Below are positions 58,001 to 64,000 of a DNA stretch of 64,000 nt, in pieces. Within the stretch, counting starts at the first letter, position 1, and each line of letters opens with the position of its first letter. The position numbers and the translations under genes were made by a program. The notes under the pieces were generated by a model. The model had not been told where the DNA came from. It made no database searches and was given only the letters and a program-made list of their open reading frames with translations. The DNA is from Agrypnia vestita (Eukaryota; Arthropoda; Insecta; Trichoptera; Phryganeidae): positions 248,001-312,000 of the forward strand of contig JADDOH010001997.1 of NCBI GenBank assembly GCA_016648135.1. The letters run 5' to 3'.

Positions 58001-59180
58001 CAATATTGTAACGTCAACCCGTTTAAACTTCGGTTCAGATATTGGAGGTCTTAATTGTTATATTGTACGTGTGTACGTATTATACCTTTATATTAAAAAT
58101 AATTAAACAATTCAGTAGAGGGCAAAAATTAAGGTTGTGACCTGAAAATAGATTTTATTTTGTTACGTGAATCAAAATATCATTTTTTTCTCATAATATG
58201 TATAATCTCCAGTATCATCGGTGAACTCACCGCTACCCACGCGCCAGTTCCTCGAGATGAATAGCTGACTGAAATTTATTGTCAAGATTCCATTCATCAA
58301 CTTTTGCTTATTCCGGAAAATATAGTTCATCGATATATTTAGATATTAGTACTTGAATGTCAATACCTAACTAACGCCATAAACTATTTTTTGGCAAATC
58401 AAAGAAAACTATTTTACATCTTGTTTATAACTTGAATAAGACGAAATAAAAGGTAATGGAATAAGGAATTAAAAATAAAATATTCAAATGACATAACGTC
58501 AGTGAAATTATTCATTATTATTTCAACATTTAAAATTGAGACAATAGATTTAGACTGCTTTTGAAATTGAAGCATTTGGATTTAGGTTGATTTTGAAGTA
58601 CAAGGAAATCAATCATTGCATTATCAGGCGTGTAGTGAAATAAAGTTCTCAATAATTTAAGAGTGTGAAATATTTTTGAAATTTTTTTCTACACAACGAA
58701 GACATTCATATTTTATTCTAGTGAATTTGGATATAGATATGTTTTGAAACTCAAAGTTGAAAAACTAGTTTTTAACAAGCAATAACTTCAGATTGATACT
58801 TGTATGACAGTAACACTAATATGTATTACCTGTTATCTGCCAAAATTTCCCGAACTCAAATGTCATAACATCCAAACCTACCTAATATACTATTACCGTC
58901 TTACCTACTATAGTGTGCATCTACAGAAAATATATATTTTAGGTTTGAAACTATAACGTAAGTGGCGGTCGCTGGCTCTTGGTCTATACAGTTTGTTGTG
59001 TTCAGCAGAACAAACTTTACACGAATCAATTCGTTATTCAAACGACCTATTAATAAACACAATTTTAAGCTTTTTAAATTGAAATCTGGAAGTAGCAACT
59101 GTTAAACAGTATTAAAACATTTCGTTCATTTTTGTAATAAAACATTAACATATCCTGTTACATGGTTCCTAAACTAGTGT
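55046..59180. other. gene-free AT-rich stretch
   Basis: No supported gene. It contains a 52-bp direct duplication at 56284-56382 (GACTTAAATATTTTATGTTA) and otherwise undistinguished AT-rich DNA. Confidence 0.5.
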
Positions 59181-59270
59181 AGTGGTTGTCACGACGAAGA
59201 GACGGTTTACGTCTCGAAACCGGTAGACAAAAAAATAATTTTTAGTGGTTTTATTTATACTAACATAAAT
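59181..59270 (+). repeat. PLE-type tail with hammerhead-like fold
   Basis: ACGACGA (191-197 of this block, i.e. 59191-59197), one extra A, helix II GAGACG/CGTCTC with loop GTTTA (59199-59215), GAAAC, then CGGTA. Helix I is 5 bp: TTGTC (59186-59190) with GACAA (59226-59230). The first two core bases are AC instead of CT. Confidence 0.5.
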
Positions 59271-59562
59271 AACATTTTGTTAAAATGTCTAAACACAAAG
59301 TTAATGCTTTAAATATTAATAATACCAATGTGAATGCTTTAGGTTTAATTCATTGAAACAGGTCGTTGCTTCTAGCGAAATGGGTCAGATCCTTAAGGTT
59401 AATAATAATTATTGTGTAGAAAATTTTGAATTCTGTCACATATTTTTGCACGTATTTCAAACAGATAAGTAAGTAGGTTAAATAATATATCTATTTTTTT
59501 ACAATACAATATGCTTGTAGGTATATTAAAGTGCCGTATAATAGAAGTTGATAAAATTGATC

Positions 59563-59897
59563 GATAAAGATGGCGTGTATACGTGTATAAGTTAATGTCG
59601 AAATCTTCGATTATCAGATTGAAGAAACAACTAACATTATCACATTGCTTTTACAAAAATCATACTCAGAATAAGATAAAGATGGCGTGTATACGTGTAT
59701 AAGTTAATGTCGAAATCTTCGATTATCAGATTGAAGAAACAACTAACATTATCACATTGCTTTTACAAAAATCATACTCAGAATAAGATAAAGATGGCGT
59801 GTATACGTGTATAAGTTAATGTCGAAATCTTCGATTATCAGATTGAAGAAACAACTAACATTATCACATTGCTTTTACAAAAATCATACTCAGAATC
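59563..59897 (+). repeat. 112-bp tandem repeat, three copies
   Basis: GATGGCGTGTATACGTGT starts at 59569, 59681 and 59793, exactly 112 bp apart, and the copies look identical. Recent amplification or, less likely, an assembly artefact. Confidence 0.9.
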
Positions 59898-60122
59898 ATC
59901 GTGTAATTGGTATTCTAGCTACTTTTTCAAACTAAGCGAAATGCTAAACGAAAAATAGTATTTATCTAGATGGTCTCCCGGGAAAGCTTTAACCCTCCAC
60001 CACTGACCACTTGGAATATGCCTTACTATTAGACTAAACGAGCCTCATTTATGCTGTATTTTCAATGCTGGAATCGTAGATAATTTTTGCCGGGATATTC
60101 ATAATTTGCTTTTAAAGGCATC

Positions 60123-60344
60123 TATTCACTAGGGGACAAATCGCGAAACATTCCGCGCGGCATGTCGCATCGATGTCACGTTTCTGGGACAATGACGCGG
60201 TCATTTGACGTATCCGTTGCCGCGGCACGTAGAAATGCCGTGCTATGTTGTGCGCGACGTCGCGGAACAGTGCGCGACGTTGCAACGTCACGTAGACTCT
60301 ATGCCTCGCGTGATGTTGAGGGGCAATTTGTCCCCTGGTGAATA
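60123..60344. mobile_element. 222-bp inverted-repeat element, CpG-rich
   Basis: Ends TATTCACYAGGGGACAAATYGC are inverted over about 22 bp. The interior is rich in CGCGACGT words in both orientations. No target duplication could be assigned, so the superfamily is open. No transposase. Confidence 0.6.
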
Positions 60345-60559
60345 CATGGCTTCATTCTCGGCTAATTTTGGTAAGATGACGATGTACCTACTGAATAAAT
60401 GCTGACTTACCAGGTAGTATGAATTATCTATCACACAGAGGAAAGATTGAAAGTTAGTTATTTTATTTTTATATTTTTAACAAACAGACCGTCAACAGTT
60501 CGTTATTGACCTTGAAAGTGAGAATATTTTATGAGCATTTTGAAGACGGCACATAGTAG

Positions 60560-61105
60560 CGATACATAATGGCGTTCTTGTGCCATACATAATGCGATAC
60601 ATAATGGCGTTCTTGTGCCATTATGTATCGCTATTATGTGATTTATGGAAGTGAAGCCTGGAATTGGAAAGAAGGAATGAAAGTAGACTAAATGCGGTGG
60701 ATATGCGAGGCGCGTGTGTGGAAAATCTTTGGTCGATAGAGTGAGGAATGAACAAATTAGAAATGTAATGCTGGCTGCAGCGTGTTAGGTAGAATAAAGA
60801 AAGGATTCCTGAGATGGGTTGGTCATGTGGAACGTATGAGCGAGGAAATGATGTTTTAGAAAGTATATGAGGCGAGTGTTTAAGGTAACAGGAATAGAGA
60901 GCGTCCGTTAAAGACCTAGCACGATCAGATACTACAAGTATTGGAGGATAGCCCTGCTAAAAGCTTCAACAACCGTAAAACATGCATGAGAAGATGTATG
61001 AATGTAGCTGAAGAAAAAGTGGTGTGTTAAGATATAAGAATATGGCGTTCTATCCTCTTTGCCTATCCCTGTGGGGAAACGGCGTGATGTTTAGTTAGTT
61101 GAAGA
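60560..61105 (+). mobile_element. 5'-truncated RTE-like copy
   Basis: Starts with a rearranged repeat of ACATAATGGCGTTCTTGTGC (sense twice, then an inverted partner near 60617-60632) and continues through GGTTGGTCATGTGGAACGTATGA to GGCGTGATGTTTAGTTAGTT. About the last 170 codons of the same RT as 17595-18280, with many frame breaks. Confidence 0.65.
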
Positions 61106-62997
61106 TGGCATGATTACACAATACATTTTTTTATGAAAACGACATCATAAGTAATGTTTTTATGATAAAGAAATTAAGAATAACGTTTTCATAATAAATA
61201 AATTATGTCTTTATAATGTCTTTAATTATAAAGTAGGTATTGCAAATTTTGAAAAAAATCAAAAATAATCTGGATTTTTTTCTTATTTTATTTTTGCACA
61301 TTGCCAAAGCTTATTTGTGACATGCTCCACTTCCAATCATGTCAGTCATGAAAATACATATTATATATAATAAAGAAAATACGTATTATATATAATACCA
61401 AAATAAAGCCACCATCTTTGATATAATAAAAAAAGTATAACGAGTAGCATTTTTTATTTTCTTATTGAGGTATCTCGTGCTCGCGTACAGTACCGTGCAG
61501 GGGTAGTTAAATTAAAGTGTGTAGAAAAAAATAGGCTGTACTTCCTTTAACATCACTCTTTATTAAAAAAAAAATTCTTGACGAGGCTTCCGTGACTCGT
61601 CGCTTATTTTTCGGTTAGATAGTCAAGATTAGTAGGCGGCACCACGAATTCAACATGAAATTCCTGGTTCATTTTATATTTTTTCCGAACGTATAAATTA
61701 AATAGCAAGAGTAACGCTTGCGGATGACCCGTTGAACGCCGTAAATTTCGCCAGAAACTCCACGTCGCGTATCGTTTGATAATAGAACTAACACCCTGCC
61801 GCCAGTAATTATTCACGGTGAAACGAGTCCGTTGGTACGTAGATAAGTATTGTAATGAACGCCGCGTAGACTGCGGAAATATTAGAACGCGAGCTAAGTT
61901 TATTTCTTCGCATATTAAGTATCTGAATAATGTAATGTTGTATAATATTAAATCAACGTTGGCGCCATCAATAATAAACTTATTTTGTATTATTAATGGA
62001 AATGTCTTGTCCTACTGGATGTTTTTATTCACATCTCATTAATATCCGATGTTGTCATCGTCTGCAATGACAATTGATACTGTACGTGATGTGACAGCGA
62101 TATTATGATTTAACATTTAGAGCGTATTTTTGGACAATTTGCATTTAGGCACGTGCTGATTGCAGTCGTTGAATAAACACATTAATTAACTATTGATATC
62201 TGTTGAAATCTCTGATAATAAATGGATTCACCCTGTGATTTTCCAAAACAATTTGAAAAACAAACAATCGTCGCATGAACCACTTTTAATAATTTAACGT
62301 CTACCGGTTTTGATATTACTGTATCCTTGCCAAAACGGACGCACAATAATTGATATTATATAAAATAAAATATGAAAAGTTAAATTATTGTCGGGCGGGA
62401 CGTAGCCCCACTGTGGAAGGGGGTGAGGGAAGGGGAGATCAAATTAATCAAAGTTGTTTATACAGAGTTTGTTTTCTTTTAAAATTAACACTTTTTTATA
62501 ACTACTTTACTATAAAGTTTACCATAAAGTTCATGCCATAAATCATAAACTTCAAGAATTATAAATTATATTTATTAATACCTTTTTAAGGTATCTAGGT
62601 ACAATACACGATTCGGGTTATACTTATAATATATTCCATGTATCATCATATGTGGTGTATAAAAGCAAAGGCAGCGATATTCAAAAAAAAAATTAATGCA
62701 GTCATCGAGGATTACTAACATAAAATGTACTGTGTCGGAGTTTTTATAAGAAATATAGCCTATAAATTTATAGGAAACAAGATTTTGGAAGGGATGGAAG
62801 GGAAGATTCAGTACATTCTAAATTAGTAATACTCAGAGACTGCATTAAAAACATTTTTTTTTTTTTGATGTTGCTATCTGCCTTTGCTTTTATACCCGTC
62901 ATATGTATAATATACCCATATATTATAAGCATAAAATAATGTTTTTCTTTCAACTTATTCATAGACCTTTTTTGCGAATCTGATCTTGTTTTGGCAT
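61106..62997. other. gene-free AT-rich stretch
   Basis: Nothing supported. Small frames only. Confidence 0.5.
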
Positions 62998-63305
62998 GCG
63001 AGTTTGACTACTGAAGTTGGTGCAATACGTATTTGTTGCTCGATAATGGCAGACTGGATTAGGCAGATCGTATAAAATAAACTATACAATACCATCCTTT
63101 CCGTGTTTCTTTCTCACATCTTTCTTCTTCTTCTTCTTCTTCTTCCGTTGCACCAACTTTACCAGTCACGAGTTTGACTGGTGAAGTTGGTGCAATACGT
63201 AATTGAAATATTGCTCGATAATGGCAGACTGGATTAGGCAGAACGTATAAAATAAACTGTACAATATCAAATAATCTCAACGTTTCCGTGTTTCTTTCTC
63301 ACATC
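62998..63305. repeat. duplicated 125-135-bp segment flanking a (TTC)n tract and hairpin
   Basis: CGAGTTTGACT...GAAGTTGGTGCAATACGT and CGATAATGGCAGACTGGATT occur at about 62999-63123 and again at 63168-63305. Between them is (TTC)n (63118-63146) and, at 63148-63195, TTGCACCAACTT...AAGTTGGTGCAA forms a 21-bp hairpin. Confidence 0.75.
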
Positions 63306-64000
63306 ATTAAAATGTTCTAGATGTTAAATGAAACCAATCACTTATTTTGCCGCACCGTAGTAGTGTATGTATATATGTATATACATATATTACTTACCTT
63401 GCAAACTAACCACCGCGGTGAGATTATTCAACCCCCGATAAGCGGCGGGAATTCGTGGCTACCTCGAGATAAAATCTTATCCCCAACCGATCTCCGCCTG
63501 TTTCAAGAATGAGGCTCGCTACCCCGCAGTAGTCATTCCCCGCGGATCCGAGCTTGGCAGTGGTCAACACGCAGGATTGATGGTATTCGTAAAAATAAAA
63601 TATTCATAAATCACTCGAGACCGTATCAATTTATATTACCGCGGTGGCCTAGACTAAAATGTCCCAGTAGATTGCCCCTTTATCTTCGCGAGGTTAATTT
63701 TAATTGATTTTGATACGGCGGTAATAAATACTTTTAGATTAGGTTTTGGTTCATTACCTACTTGTGGCGTGGTAATTGAGTGTATGCACCATTGCATTTC
63801 AACACAGCTAGCCAGTCATCGAGAGATCCTCCGTGGTGGGCTTTGAAAACGCCGCCAAGATAGTAATTGATTACTATTTATCTTCAAGAACGTGCTACCG
63901 TATTAAAACACGCGTTTTTAATGTAATTTAATGCTTCTGACGTCTGCAGAATAGTAGCACGTTTATAAATATAACATTATACCGAGTACTTATAACGTTT
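63306..64000. other. right edge, no assigned feature
   Basis: Somewhat GC-richer than average (CCACCGCGGTGAG, GCGGGAATTCGTGGC). No coding frame or repeat could be assigned; it may belong to something beyond the window. Confidence 0.4.

Overview
The window looks like nuclear DNA of an insect, probably a moth or butterfly. It is strongly AT-rich and holds split genes with GT-AG introns, two tandem Methuselah-like receptor genes, and a dense mix of mariner, hAT, Harbinger-like, pogo-like, R1-clade, RTE-like and Penelope-like (PLE) elements. CCTAA-type telomere-like repeats also fit an arthropod. The lepidopteran assignment is inference. I saw no rRNA or tRNA gene and no CRISPR array.

Two host genes could be reconstructed, both on the minus strand and in the same orientation. 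Gene A has eight coding exons between 18574 and 7185 (507 residues). Gene B has eight coding exons between 39327 and 27703 (448 residues) and appears to have a further non-coding 5' exon upstream. Both encode secretin-like (class B) Methuselah-type GPCRs with a cysteine-bearing ectodomain and seven membrane helices. Their last shared introns have the same phases, and the exon around TM3 is 79 nt in both, so they are very probably tandem duplicates. Gene A has one GC-AG intron. The 3' end of its exon 2 lies in a 236-bp tandem duplication.

Their introns are full of mobile DNA. Gene A carries a twin-primed RTE-like copy (intron 1); a pogo-like element with a Brinker-type HTH ORF, a telomere-like minisatellite and head-to-head PLE tails (intron 2); a foldback element with two nested insertions (intron 3); a PLE 3' end (intron 5); and a probable solo LTR (intron 7). 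Gene B carries a Harbinger-like MITE whose empty site survives in a paralogous repeat, a LINE relic, a foldback MITE pair member and several fragments.

From 39.4 kb to the right end no host gene could be supported. The main item is an R1-clade retrotransposon (about 40.56-46.27 kb, minus) with an intact 1050-residue endonuclease/RT ORF2, a twice-frameshifted ORF1 and three 120-bp monomers in the 5' leader. A mariner (53.4-54.5 kb) with perfect ends has a large internal deletion and one in-frame stop. The rest is PLE, RTE-like and foldback copies, satellites and AT-rich DNA.

The most interesting non-obvious signal is a short RNA-like architecture recurring at eight places, downstream of PLE C-terminal coding remnants where these can be seen: a CUGANGA-like core, a short hairpin, then GAAAC, with flanks that pair with different sequences in different families. 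This resembles hammerhead ribozymes known from PLEs, but most copies have one extra nucleotide between the core and helix II.
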